From NCBI GenBank assembly GCA_947171615.1, contig CAMVYG010000003.1, positions 1 through 25,707 on the forward strand: a DNA stretch of 25,707 nt, read 5' to 3'. Below are positions 1 through 7,958 of the stretch, piece by piece. Within the stretch, counting starts at the first letter, position 1. Every line of letters begins with the position of its first letter. Made by a program: the position numbers and the translations under genes. The DNA is from an uncultured Clostridia bacterium. Its GTDB lineage: Bacteria; Bacillota; Clostridia; Oscillospirales; Acutalibacteraceae. Under the pieces are notes generated by a model. That model saw only the letters and a list, made by a program, of their open reading frames with translations. It was not told the DNA's origin and searched no databases.

Positions 1-90
1 GCGGGGTAATACGATAAAAGAAAGGATACAGGAGATGAAACACATCTGCTGTATACTTTTTTATTATGTGTCTTTTTTCTTTGCAGCTGC

Positions 91-434
91 TTATATTGTT
101 TTGATTGTCTGCAAATAATCTTTCTCTACCGGCGACAAGACCTTAGCCTGATACTTGCGGTACTCTTCTTTTGCTTTTTCAAGCGCTTTCCTGCGGCAGT
201 TGTTCGGAAATTCCGAACAACTGAATCTTTATCCAGTTCACCCTCCTCAAAAATATGCTTAATGTGTTCGCTGATGTTAGACTTACTCGTCTGGTAGAGA
301 GCGCACAGCCGCGCCTGTGTCAACCACACCGTCTCATTTTCAAATTTCACATCAATCTTTGTAACGCCGTCAGGAGATTGATAAATGACTACCTCTCCCT
401 GTGGAGCTGGAGTTAGTTCTTTAGAATTACTCAT
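91..434 (-). pseudogene. RhuM-family protein, internally deleted remnant
   Basis: The first 80 or so residues read like the N-terminus of the RhuM (virulence RhuM) family: GEVVIYQSPDG, then ETVWLTQARLCALYQTSKSN, SEHIKHIFEEGEL and VVRNFRTTAA. The family normally continues for well over 200 more residues. Here the frame changes right after TTAA and ends about 20 codons later. In the other frame the sequence then reads RKALEKAKEEYRKYQAKVLS and PVEKDYLQTIKTI followed by a stop, which looks like the normal RhuM C-terminus. So the N- and C-terminal ends survive, out of frame, around a large deletion. I chose the ATG at 434 because GAGGAGA lies about 8 bases upstream; an upstream start at 476 has no such site. 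RhuM genes are typical accessory-island cargo. The molecular function is not well established and this copy should be inactive. Confidence 0.75.
198..222. repeat. Perfect 12-bp-arm palindrome at the rhuM deletion junction
   Basis: Arms AGTTGTTCGGAA and TTCCGAACAACT are separated by one base. They encode the VVRNFRTTA segment, which is usual in this family, so the palindrome may simply come from the codons. It ends exactly where the gene loses its normal continuation. Confidence 0.7.
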
Positions 435-586
435 AGCCGCATCTCCTCGCGCAAGTGTTCCTATCACATCCGGCAAGCTTTGAAGCTATCCACATCATCT
501 TATTTCATCAACCGCCGACCATTTCATAAAATTGTTTTCTTAACTATATCACAACCGCATGAATTTATCAATTCCATTCAACAGCA

Positions 587-620
587 AACCCCCACTCCGC
601 AGTTTTGCGAAATGGGGGTT
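587..620 (-). terminator. Bidirectional hairpin after secDF
   Basis: A 14-bp stem, with G-T wobbles, built on CCCCCA and TGGGGG with a 6-base loop. It lies 47 bases downstream of the secDF stop. The T-rich tail is better on the plus strand (GTTTCATTTTTT) than on the minus strand. Between the RhuM remnant and secDF I see nothing else. Confidence 0.6.
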
Positions 621-666
621 GTTTCATTTTTTAAGCTGTAAAATCAGATCGACTTTCTTTCAGCGA

Positions 667-3030
667 TTATTTATTCAGCTTTTCCCGCTTGCGGATCTGC
701 CATGCGCCAAAGAGGCAGGGCGCGATGCACTGGGAGGAGAAGCAGCCGGCCACAACGCCTGCGATCATGGGCAGGGCGAAGGACACAACACTGCTGATGC
801 CGTAGATCATAGCCACAACGCACACCACCAGCAAAGCAAGGAAGGTGGTAATGGAGGTGAGCAGCGTGCGGCCCAGGGTCTGGTTCAAGCTGGCGTTCAT
901 GATCTCAGCATAGCTTGTCCGGGGACCCATCTTCCGCTTATTCTCACGAACACGGTCGTAAATAACGATGGTGCTGTTCAGGGAGTAACCCAGAATGGTC
1001 AGTACCACGGCAATGAAAATATCATTGATCGCCATGCCGAAAATCACAAAGACACAGAAGGAGATCAAAATATCATGGAGCAGCGCCACAATAGCGGTAA
1101 CACCGGCGGAAAGGCCGCCGATCTTCTGGAACCGCAGGGCGATATACACCAGCAGGAGCACCGCCGTAATGGCAAAGCATACCAGGCACTTCTGGAAGAA
1201 CTTCGCACCCATGGTAGCGTCTACCGAGTTGGATTCCAGCAGGGTAAAGTTTGCCTCGTCGAAGGCTTCGCTCAGCGTGGTGGCTACCTCGGTCTGCTCA
1301 TCCGGCGTCATGCTCTGGTTGCCAGAGAAGGAGATGGTCACATGCTTTGCATCGGAATTGATGTCCTGGTTCACCGCTACAGAGCAATCCTTATTCAGCT
1401 GATCCTTAATGACAGACTGGATCGCATCGGGAGAAACCTCCTCGCCGTCCACAGAATAGCGGATCATAGCGCCGCCGGCAAACTGGATATCCAGTCTGGG
1501 GCCTACCACTACGCTGGCGATCACACCCACTACGATCAAAACGATGGAAATGGCAAAATATATTTTCTTCTTTGCAAGGAAATCGATCTTCCCGGATTTT
1601 CCGGCGAGTTCCGGCTGCTCATCCTTCTTGGAGCCGCCAAAGAGCCCACGCTTGTGCAAACACTTGAAACCAGCCAGGGACAAGGTCATCAATCTGGTGG
1701 CAAGCACGCCCATGATAAAGTTCGCCACAATACCGATGAGCAGGGTGTAGCCGAAGGAGAAGATGGAACCTGTGGTAGACTCACCGAAAATCATGGAAAG
1801 AATATTGCTGGGGCCGAATACGCCCATCAGCATGATAGCCACAATCGCCGTGGTGATGTTGCCGTCAAAAATGGCCCAGAAGCTGCTCTGGAAGCCCTTC
1901 TGCAAAGCGCCGTCCAGAGTTTTCCCGTTCTTCAGCTCTTCCCGAACACGGCTGGCGGTAATGACGTTGGCGTCCACGCCGATGCCGATAGAAAGGATAA
2001 TACCTGCAATGCCAGGCAGGGTCATGGTAAAGGAATTCATATCGGGGAAGAACCCGGAAACCGCTGCGAATACCAGGCCCATCTGGCCCGCCAGGCTGAT
2101 CACAGCCACCACGCCGGGCAGCCGGAAGCAGACGATCATCAAAACGGCGATCACGATAAAGGCGATAATACCCGCCAGCATCATGGCGTCCAGCGCCTGA
2201 GAACCCAGAGTGGGAGCCAGGGCGTTAAAGTTCGAGGTTTCCAGGGCAAAGGGCAGCGCGCCCGCCTGGATCTGTGCCGCCAGCTGGGTGGCGCTTTCGC
2301 TGGTAAAGTTACCCTCGATCACGCACTTGCCGTCGGAGATCACAGCGTTTACCGTAGGCGCGGAAAGCCGCACATCGTCCATCCAGATGGAGATAGTCTG
2401 GCCCTGCAGCCGCTCTGTGGCCTCGGCAAATTTCTTTGCGCCCTCATCGCTGAGCTCCAGAGATACCACATACTGGGTAGCGCCGGTTTCCTGATTCTGG
2501 TTCACGGCAGGCTTGGCGCTTACCACCTCGTTGCCCTCCAGAATAATGGTTTCAGCGGTGGTTCCGGCAGGGGTTTTATATACGGGATTTCCGTTTTCAT
2601 CATACCCCATATCCGCATACTCTCCGCCCTCCCGGAAGGTCAGCAGAGCAGTGGCGGAAAGCTCGTTGATGGCCTTCTCCGGATCAAAATCCGTTTCATC
2701 GCTCTTCCAGGGGAACCGCACAATAATGCGGTTATTGGCTTCATCGGTATACAGCTCATAATCTGTAATGTTCTGAGACACCATACGGGTCTCAACGATC
2801 TCTTTGGCGGCGCTCAGCTGGTCGCCGGTAGCCTTTACATCACCGGCCGGGCTGAAGGTGGCTTCCACACCGCCCCGGATATCAATACCCCACCGGATAT
2901 CTCCCGCCCCTTTGATGATGGTGGTTTTGAAATCGCCATTCTGCCCGTATACGCCGAACAGGGACGTATACACCAGGGCCGCAATCAAAATCAACACAAC
3001 AAAAAAGACAGGTTTCTTTACTCGCTTCAT
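667..3030 (-). CDS. secDF: SecD-SecF fused protein translocase subunit
   Basis: Membrane component that uses the proton motive force to help pull exported proteins through SecYEG. The 787-residue protein joins SecD and SecF. It has an N-terminal membrane segment (about 8-29), the SecD motif WGIDIRGG near 50, a large extracytoplasmic P1 region, and a SecD transmembrane block from about 280 with GIGVDANVITASRVREE near 350. The SecF half starts around residue 490 (ISIVLIVVGVI) and contains GYSLNSTIVIYDRVRENK near 685 and GRTLLTSITT near 720. Many bacteria split these into two genes; fusion is common in Firmicutes. The start is the ATG at 3030 with GGAGG 9 bases upstream, rather than the TTG at 3045, which overlaps that site. 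It follows ispH-rpsA on the same strand. Odd point: the SecF motif has Ser where many homologues have Asp. Confidence 0.95.
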   Translation of the reverse strand: MKRVKKPVFFVVLILIAALVYTSLFGVYGQNGDFKTTIIKGAGDIRWGIDIRGGVEATFSPAGDVKATGDQLSAAKEIVETRMVSQNITDYELYTDEANNRIIVRFPWKSDETDFDPEKAINELSATALLTFREGGEYADMGYDENGNPVYKTPAGTTAETIILEGNEVVSAKPAVNQNQETGATQYVVSLELSDEGAKKFAEATERLQGQTISIWMDDVRLSAPTVNAVISDGKCVIEGNFTSESATQLAAQIQAGALPFALETSNFNALAPTLGSQALDAMMLAGIIAFIVIAVLMIVCFRLPGVVAVISLAGQMGLVFAAVSGFFPDMNSFTMTLPGIAGIILSIGIGVDANVITASRVREELKNGKTLDGALQKGFQSSFWAIFDGNITTAIVAIMLMGVFGPSNILSMIFGESTTGSIFSFGYTLLIGIVANFIMGVLATRLMTLSLAGFKCLHKRGLFGGSKKDEQPELAGKSGKIDFLAKKKIYFAISIVLIVVGVIASVVVGPRLDIQFAGGAMIRYSVDGEEVSPDAIQSVIKDQLNKDCSVAVNQDINSDAKHVTISFSGNQSMTPDEQTEVATTLSEAFDEANFTLLESNSVDATMGAKFFQKCLVCFAITAVLLLVYIALRFQKIGGLSAGVTAIVALLHDILISFCVFVIFGMAINDIFIAVVLTILGYSLNSTIVIYDRVRENKRKMGPRTSYAEIMNASLNQTLGRTLLTSITTFLALLVVCVVAMIYGISSVVSFALPMIAGVVAGCFSSQCIAPCLFGAWQIRKREKLNK

Positions 3031-3142
3031 GGGACTTGCCTCCAATTTGACCGCACTTCCGCACCGGGCTCCCCGCAGGCGGTCAATGACTTTATTCTTC
3101 TTTGTTCCCCGGCTGCCGGGAAAGGCCGGGCCGTTCTTTCAT

Positions 3143-3173
3143 AGAAAACAGGGCGGCTTTTCCGCCCCGTTTC
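3143..3173 (-). terminator. Intrinsic terminator after ispH-rpsA
   Basis: Read on the minus strand, stem GGGCGG/CCGCCC is flanked by AAAC/GTTT pairs and followed by TTTTC. It sits between the fusion gene and secDF, so secDF probably has its own promoter or depends on read-through. Confidence 0.65.
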
Positions 3174-3182
3174 TGTTTGGGC

Positions 3183-5237
3183 TTATTCCTCAGCAGGCGC
3201 TTCCTCTGCGGCAGGCTCCTCCACGGGAGCTGCTTCTTCCACCGCAGGCTCCTCAACAGGAGCTTCCTCGCCCGCCACGTACACTACCTCTTCCGCGGGA
3301 GCGGCGGCAGCGGCCTCATCGGCGGCAGCCTGCTGCTCTTCCAGCAGCGCCCGAATGGAAAGGGAAACACGGTGGCGGTCAAAATCGATCTCTGTGATCT
3401 TCACCGTTACGGTATCGCCAACCTTCAGCACATCCTGAGGCTTTTCGATCCGGTGATCGGCGATCTGAGAAATATGGATCAGGCCGTCGATGCCGGGAAT
3501 CACGCTGGCAAAAGCGCCGAACTGCGTCATGCCCACGATCTTGGCCTCACATACGGTGCCAACGGGATACTCCTGCTCAAGCTTCACCCAGGGGTTGTCC
3601 TCCGGGCGCTTATAGCCCAGGGAGATCTTGCTGTTTTCCCGATCCAGGCTCTTGATGTACACATCAACGGTGTCGCCCACATTCACCACTTCGCTGGGGT
3701 GACGCACCCGGTTCCAGGAAAGCTCGGAAATATGAACCATGCCGTCTACGCCGCCCAGGTCTACAAAGGCGCCGAAGCTGGTGAGGGATTTTACCTTGCC
3801 GGTAAACTGCTGCCCCTCTTCGATGGTCTCCCAGAACTTCTCCTGCTGCGCCTTACGCTCCTCCCGGAGCACGCTGCGGATAGAGCCTACAGCCCGGCGG
3901 CGCTGACGATTTACTTCGATAATGCGGAACTTTACCTCCTGACCCTTCAGGGGCTCAAGCTCCTCTCCTCTGGCGGCGGTGGCCTGAGAAGCGGGCACAA
4001 AGATGCGCATGGCGTCCTTCAGAACGATCACGCCGCCCTTGACCACTTCAATAACCTTGCCCTCCAGCACTTCGCCGGATTCCTGGGCCTTCTCGATATC
4101 GTCCCAGCCCCGCATGGCGTCCACGCGGCGCTTGGAGAGCATGATGGTGCCTTCCTGGTCGTTGGTCTTCATAATGAGAAGCTCCATCTCATCGCCCAGC
4201 TTCACCACATCTTCCGGGCGGACGGCGGGGTCATTGGAGAGCTCCGCCGCGGGAATAAAGCCTGCCTGCTTCCTTCCGACGTCCACATACACTTCCGTGG
4301 GAGAGATCCCCACGACAACACCGTGTACCTTTTCGTCTGTATTTAAGCTTTTAAGGGATTCCTCAAGCATCTCCTCAAAATTTTGCTCATTGGTGTTCAC
4401 TTCTGCCATGGTAACAAGTACCTCCTTTATAATGCTTGCGGGCGTGGAAGCCCCCGCGGTAATGCCAATGCGGAGCCCGGTGGGAAGAGCCGGCAGCTCG
4501 TCCGCGGTTTCCACGAGATACGTTTCACAGTACTCTGTGCAAATATCCCGCAGCTTCGCAGTGTTGGAGCTGTCCCTGCCGCCGATGACGACCATTCGGT
4601 CGCACTTCATGGCAAGGGCCCTTGCTTCTTTCTGCCGCTTCGCAGTTGCATTACATATTGTAGCAAAAACTGCGGCGTTTGTACATACTTTTTTCAGAGT
4701 TTCCAAACAATTTTGCCATTCTTCGGTGTGAAAAGTAGTCTGAGCCGCGATCACCAGCGGCTTTTTTTCCAAATCAGAATTATTTTCCAGCAAATTCTCC
4801 AATTCTTCTCTGTTTTTCAGAACAAAATATTCACCACCGCAATGCCCGATAATTCCCTGCACCTCCGGGTGATCCCGATCCCCAAACAGCAGGAAGGTGT
4901 TCCCGTCCTCTCCGGCCTTTTGGGCCAACTTGTGGATTTTTTTCACAAAAGGGCAGGTGGCGTCCACACAGGGAATTCCCAATGCTTCAATCTCTTTTTC
5001 CACCTTTTCCGGCACGCCGTGGGACCGTATCACCAGCGTGCATCCGGGGGGGACTTCCCCGGGGTTTTCCACGATTTTAACGCCCTTGCTTTTCAGATCC
5101 TCCACGATTTGGGGGTTGTGAATGATGGGCCCCAGAGTAGCGGCCTTTTCTCCCTGTTTCAAAAGCTCATAGACTACGCTTACTGCCCGGTCTACCCCAA
5201 AGCAGAAACCGGCGGTCTGTGCCACTGTTACCGGCAA
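3183..5237 (-). CDS. ispH-rpsA: IspH (HMBPP reductase) fused to ribosomal protein S1-like protein
   Basis: Residues 1-275 are IspH, the iron-sulfur enzyme that makes IPP and DMAPP in the last step of the MEP isoprenoid pathway. The cluster cysteines are C12 (GFCFGV), C95 (DATCPF) and C195 (ICNAT), and HPEVQG near 125 carries the catalytic Glu. Residues 302-630 hold four S1 RNA-binding domains (near 302-371, 387-456, 475-543, 560-629), as in the S1-like proteins of Firmicutes. A low-complexity acidic tail of Glu/Ala/Pro repeats runs from 636 to 684. IspH-S1 fusions are known from Clostridia. Translation seems to start at the TTG at 5237, directly after the plsC TGA, with AAGGAGG 8 bases upstream. 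An internal ATG at 4409 opens the S1 half and has its own strong Shine-Dalgarno match. The middle of the IspH part (about 4640-4830) is visibly more AT-rich than its surroundings. Confidence 0.95.
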   Translation of the reverse strand: MPVTVAQTAGFCFGVDRAVSVVYELLKQGEKAATLGPIIHNPQIVEDLKSKGVKIVENPGEVPPGCTLVIRSHGVPEKVEKEIEALGIPCVDATCPFVKKIHKLAQKAGEDGNTFLLFGDRDHPEVQGIIGHCGGEYFVLKNREELENLLENNSDLEKKPLVIAAQTTFHTEEWQNCLETLKKVCTNAAVFATICNATAKRQKEARALAMKCDRMVVIGGRDSSNTAKLRDICTEYCETYLVETADELPALPTGLRIGITAGASTPASIIKEVLVTMAEVNTNEQNFEEMLEESLKSLNTDEKVHGVVVGISPTEVYVDVGRKQAGFIPAAELSNDPAVRPEDVVKLGDEMELLIMKTNDQEGTIMLSKRRVDAMRGWDDIEKAQESGEVLEGKVIEVVKGGVIVLKDAMRIFVPASQATAARGEELEPLKGQEVKFRIIEVNRQRRRAVGSIRSVLREERKAQQEKFWETIEEGQQFTGKVKSLTSFGAFVDLGGVDGMVHISELSWNRVRHPSEVVNVGDTVDVYIKSLDRENSKISLGYKRPEDNPWVKLEQEYPVGTVCEAKIVGMTQFGAFASVIPGIDGLIHISQIADHRIEKPQDVLKVGDTVTVKITEIDFDRHRVSLSIRALLEEQQAAADEAAAAAPAEEVVYVAGEEAPVEEPAVEEAAPVEEPAAEEAPAEE
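4407..4428 (-). promoter_or_regulatory. Internal Shine-Dalgarno and ATG at the start of the S1 half
   Basis: AAAGGAGGT at 4428-4420 lies 10 bases before an in-frame ATG (MAEVNTNEQ, residue 277), exactly at the IspH/S1 boundary. This could allow separate synthesis of free S1. Caveat: the AAG GAG codons encode the Lys-Glu of the IspH end (IIKEV), so the match may be coding-driven, and the spacing is slightly long. Confidence 0.5.
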
Positions 5238-5921
5238 TCAGCCTTCCTCCTTTTTCTCCGTCTGAGGCGCCGGGAGCCCAAAGGACTCCAACGAATCCGC
5301 CCGCAGGGCGGTGATATGCTCCATCACGATCCGGCTGGCCTTTCTCAGCTGCATGCTGGATTCGTCCGGAATAAGAAGTTCCTCGGCGGGGATGGGCTTT
5401 CCAAAGCGGATCTCCGTGGGCCGGAAGCGAATGGGCCTTCCTCCCCCGCTGCCGGTAATACAAACCGGCACCACCGGGGCCTTTGTCCGATAGTGCAGCA
5501 GGGCAGCCCCTGTTTTGGGCCTTTGCAGCTCCCCTGTTTTGGAGCGGGTGCCTTCAATGAACACACCCACCACGGCATTTTCTCCCAACAGAGTATAAGC
5601 CTCCTCCAAAGCATCCGTACCGCCAGTGCCCCGCTTTACCGAAAAAGCGCCCAGTCCCCGGAGCACCCTGCCGATAAACCCATTACGGAACAGCTCCTCC
5701 TTTGCCATATAAAACACCTGACGGCGCTGGACGACCCCCAGAATCACCGGGTCCTTCATGGCCACGTGATTGCTGCAAAGCAGAACAGGCCCCTCTTTCG
5801 GTATATTTTCCCTGCCGATTACCCGAAGGCGGTACACCGGGAAGTAAAACAACCGCAGCAAAAACTGCCCCAAGGTATAGAACCATCCCTTCCGCTTTGC
5901 CTTTCTTTTTTCCTTTGCCAT
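5238..5921 (-). CDS. plsC: 1-acyl-sn-glycerol-3-phosphate acyltransferase
   Basis: Membrane-associated acyltransferase that adds the second acyl chain to lysophosphatidate to give phosphatidate. It has the two hallmark blocks of the family: NHVAMKD (HX4D catalytic motif, His52 and Asp57) and FIEGTRSKTG (residues 121-130, glycerophosphate binding). The basic N-terminus (MAKEKRKAKRKG) and the hydrophobic stretch after it fit membrane attachment. The length, 227 residues, is normal for bacterial PlsC. The ATG at 5921 has GGGAGGGG about 9 bases upstream. The stop TGA abuts the TTG start of ispH-rpsA, so the two are translationally coupled. Cmk lies upstream in the usual Clostridia order but is separated by a repeat insert. 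Confidence 0.92.
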   Translation of the reverse strand: MAKEKRKAKRKGWFYTLGQFLLRLFYFPVYRLRVIGRENIPKEGPVLLCSNHVAMKDPVILGVVQRRQVFYMAKEELFRNGFIGRVLRGLGAFSVKRGTGGTDALEEAYTLLGENAVVGVFIEGTRSKTGELQRPKTGAALLHYRTKAPVVPVCITGSGGGRPIRFRPTEIRFGKPIPAEELLIPDESSMQLRKASRIVMEHITALRADSLESFGLPAPQTEKKEEG

Positions 5922-5953
5922 CTCAGCAAACCCCTCCCGATTTTTAGTCTTTC

Positions 5954-6294
5954 GCTATTAGTAATTAGTCGTTAGGAAAAAGTGCCATATTGTAAGTCTC
6001 TGTCATTATGCTGAGAAAGAATTTCGATTATCTCCCAGCTAACGGGTACAAGGCCCTTTTTATGCGCCAGTTTCTGCTAATCGAGATTCTTCGCTCCGCT
6101 TCAGAATGACACTCTGAAAAAGAGGCCGCGCCCACTGTCATTGCCGAGCAGAAGATCCTTCGGATTTTCTCGAAGAATTTTAGCCACTGGGAATCAGCGC
6201 CCCCAGAGGGAGAGCCAAGGGAGTGTGCGACAAATTACGAGTTATCGCAACTCCTTGTCCTTTTCTAACGGCTAATTACTAACACCTAACAACT
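5954..6294. repeat. Composite repeat insert between cmk and plsC with inverted ends
   Basis: This stretch has no gene. Its left end (GTAATTAGTCGTTAG at 5961-5975) is the near-exact reverse complement of part of its right end (CTAACGGCTAATTAC at 6265-6279). Inside, 6001-6111 is a long imperfect palindrome beginning TGTCATTATGCTGAG and ending CTTCAGAATGACA. A second half-copy follows from about 6137 (TGTCATTGCCGAG, GAAGATCCTTCGG). A third motif near 6207 reads CCCCCAGAGGGAGAG. All three motif types recur elsewhere in the window. The overall shape is that of a small non-autonomous element or nested repeats. Its right end overlaps the last codons and stop of cmk. Confidence 0.65.
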
Positions 6295-6946
6295 GCTTTA
6301 CCATTCCCACCAGCCGTTGTACAACCTCCTCAAAGGAAAGCTCCGTGGTATCTAAAAGAACCGCGTCCTCTGCCTGCTTTAAGGGTGCGGTTTCCCGGTG
6401 GGTGTCCTGATAATCCCGCTGCTCAATATCCTTCAGGATCTCTTCATATTCCGCCTGCTGCCCGCTTTCCCGAAGCTGCTTGACTCTGCGCCGGGCCCGC
6501 TCCTCCGGAGAGGCGGTGAGAAATACCTTTAACTGGGCTTCCGGCAGCACCACGGTGCCGATATCCCGACCGTCCATCAGCACATTGTTTTTCCGGGCTA
6601 ACTCCCGCTGCAGCTCCAGAAGAAATGCCCGCACCGCCGGGTGGGCGGAGCAGTGGGAAGCCGCCATGGAGATTTCCGGCGTGCGGATCAGCCCCGTGAC
6701 CTCTCTGCCACAGAGAAACATTTTCTGTCCCTCCGGATCGTGCGCAAGCTCCACCTGTATTTCCGGCAAAACCGGCTCTACCTGTGCGGCGTTCTTTGGG
6801 TCGATCCCATGCTCCAAAAGGTACAGCCCAATGGTGCGGTACAACGCCCCGGTATCTACATACACAAAGCCAAGCTCCTTTGCCGCTGCCTTTGCAATGG
6901 AACTCTTCCCCGCTCCGGACGGACCGTCTAATGCTACTGCAAACAT
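6272..6946 (-). CDS. cmk: Cytidylate kinase
   Basis: Phosphorylates CMP and dCMP using ATP for nucleotide salvage. The start MFAVALDGPSGAGKSSIAK holds the P-loop (GPSGAGKSS). VYVDTGALYRTIG, LMDGRDIGTVVLPEA and the lid region SPEERARRRVKQL with RDYQDTHRETAPLKQA are diagnostic for Cmk. I chose the ATG at 6946 (224 residues) because Cmk proteins usually begin MxxxxIDGP and AAGGGAAG lies 8 bases upstream; a GTG at 6955 is a weaker alternative. The last seven codons and the TAG stop are encoded by an interspersed repeat, so the C-terminal tail is repeat-derived. A duplicated copy of the start region lies just upstream. Confidence 0.94.
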   Translation of the reverse strand: MFAVALDGPSGAGKSSIAKAAAKELGFVYVDTGALYRTIGLYLLEHGIDPKNAAQVEPVLPEIQVELAHDPEGQKMFLCGREVTGLIRTPEISMAASHCSAHPAVRAFLLELQRELARKNNVLMDGRDIGTVVLPEAQLKVFLTASPEERARRRVKQLRESGQQAEYEEILKDIEQRDYQDTHRETAPLKQAEDAVLLDTTELSFEEVVQRLVGMVKQLLGVSN

Positions 6947-6963
6947 ATTTACCACTTCCCTTT

Positions 6964-7038
6964 TTATCTTTTATTATCTAAAAAGTGCAAATAGTCCGGA
7001 GCTGCCCTGTAGGGGCCATCTAATGCAACTGCAAACAT
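6964..7038 (-). other. Duplicated cmk start forming a 24-codon mini-ORF
   Basis: ATG at 7038 opens MFAVALDGPYRAAPDYLHFL ending DNKR and a TAA at 6964, immediately before the real cmk Shine-Dalgarno. The first nine residues match Cmk exactly, and the upstream bases (AAGGGAAGTG, then ATATG) repeat the cmk ribosome-binding site. A direct repeat, roughly 6923-6985 against 7013-7080, explains it. Whether the mini-ORF is translated is unknown. If it is, it ends just before the cmk start and could couple to it. Confidence 0.6.
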
Positions 7039-7060
7039 ATTGTCACTTCCCTTGCTATCT

Positions 7061-7669
7061 TTAATACTGTCTAAAAACTGCCGGATGCTCTGAAACGGCC
7101 ATATTCCGCCGCTTCTCAGCTTCCAGCTGAAATTCCTGCCGCAGAAGCCGGTACTCCACCCGGGCTTTCATAGCGCCGTCATGCCATTCCCAGCAGGGCC
7201 GCTCTGCTTCTTTTTTCATGCCGCACTTCTGCATGACCCGCTCTGAGCCTTTGTTTTCCTGTAAGCACCCGGTGGTCACCCGGTATACATCGTCCTCCAA
7301 AAAGGCAAATTCCAGCACCCGCCAAAAAGCTTCCGATCCATATCCCTGCCCCCAGAATTTCGGCAGGTAAAAGTACCCCGCACCTACCAGCTTTCCCAAG
7401 GGAGTGCGGCTTTCCACCGTATAGCCCACACTGCCAAGCTGCTCTCCGGTATCCTTTCGCTCGGCCCGGAGAAACACAAAACGCCTTTCCGAAGAAGCGG
7501 CGTCTGCCAGCACCTTCGCAAAGTCCTTTTCCCCCTCCCAGCGGGAGTGAAACCGGATATCCTGTAAATAGTACATGGTTTCGGGATCGCTTTTCAACCG
7601 GATATAGTCCTCCTGATCCTCCGGGCGGTAATCCCGCAGGATCAATCGCTCTGTCTCTAATTGTATCAC
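7061..7669 (-). CDS. GNAT acetyltransferase, RimJ/RimL type
   Basis: A 202-residue N-acetyltransferase of the family that includes ribosomal-protein and small-molecule acetyltransferases. The start LETERLILRDYRPEDQEDY is the typical RimJ/RimL opening. The acetyl-CoA loop is WGQGYGSEAFW near residue 110. ENKGSERVMQKCGMKKEAE near 140 is the conserved helix and strand that follow in this family. The substrate cannot be told from sequence. Translation likely starts at the GTG at 7669, with AGAGGAAG about 6 bases upstream. It lies upstream of cmk on the same strand, with the duplicated cmk leader between them, so cotranscription is possible. Confidence 0.88.
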   Translation of the reverse strand: MIQLETERLILRDYRPEDQEDYIRLKSDPETMYYLQDIRFHSRWEGEKDFAKVLADAASSERRFVFLRAERKDTGEQLGSVGYTVESRTPLGKLVGAGYFYLPKFWGQGYGSEAFWRVLEFAFLEDDVYRVTTGCLQENKGSERVMQKCGMKKEAERPCWEWHDGAMKARVEYRLLRQEFQLEAEKRRNMAVSEHPAVFRQY

Positions 7670-7836
7670 AGTTCTTCCTCTTTTCCCAAGAACTCATTCT
7701 AAATCCCATGATTTACCAGTCCTACGCCAGCCGTCTGTCTTTCAAAAGAGCCTCCCCTCAGTTTCGCCTTGCTCGGCAGGTAAGAAAGACGCCACGGCTT
7801 TTCTGCCGGTATATTTGTCATCCCGGTGCTCATTAT

Positions 7837-7857
7837 ACATCAGTGTATCACTGATGT
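7837..7857. repeat. Inverted repeat, possible operator
   Basis: ACATCAGTG, TAT, CACTGATGT form a perfect 9-bp-arm palindrome. A related half (CATCAGTGATAC) recurs at about 7926. It lies upstream of the SLH fragment in an otherwise gene-free gap. The 7670-7830 stretch shows nothing else I can name. Confidence 0.4.
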
Positions 7858-7958
7858 AAAGAAATGGACCGCGCAATTCGGCTTTGACAAGCATATCACC
7901 GGCGAATTTCAAAGTGAACAAAAATCATCAGTGATACGCCAGAGGGGAAATACACACT

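Noticed and set aside
35..118. 27-codon hydrophobic mini-ORF on the plus strand
   Set aside because: The GGAG directly touches the ATG, leaving no spacing, and the frame is antisense to the RhuM remnant.
559..3144. 861-codon plus-strand open frame
   Set aside because: It lies opposite secDF, which has full family motifs. The plus-strand protein is His/Gly/Gln-rich with no domain, the usual antisense shadow in GC-rich genes.
3102..5975. Long plus-strand frames of 414 and 530 codons
   Set aside because: Both are antisense to ispH-rpsA and plsC and have no recognisable content or ribosome-binding site.
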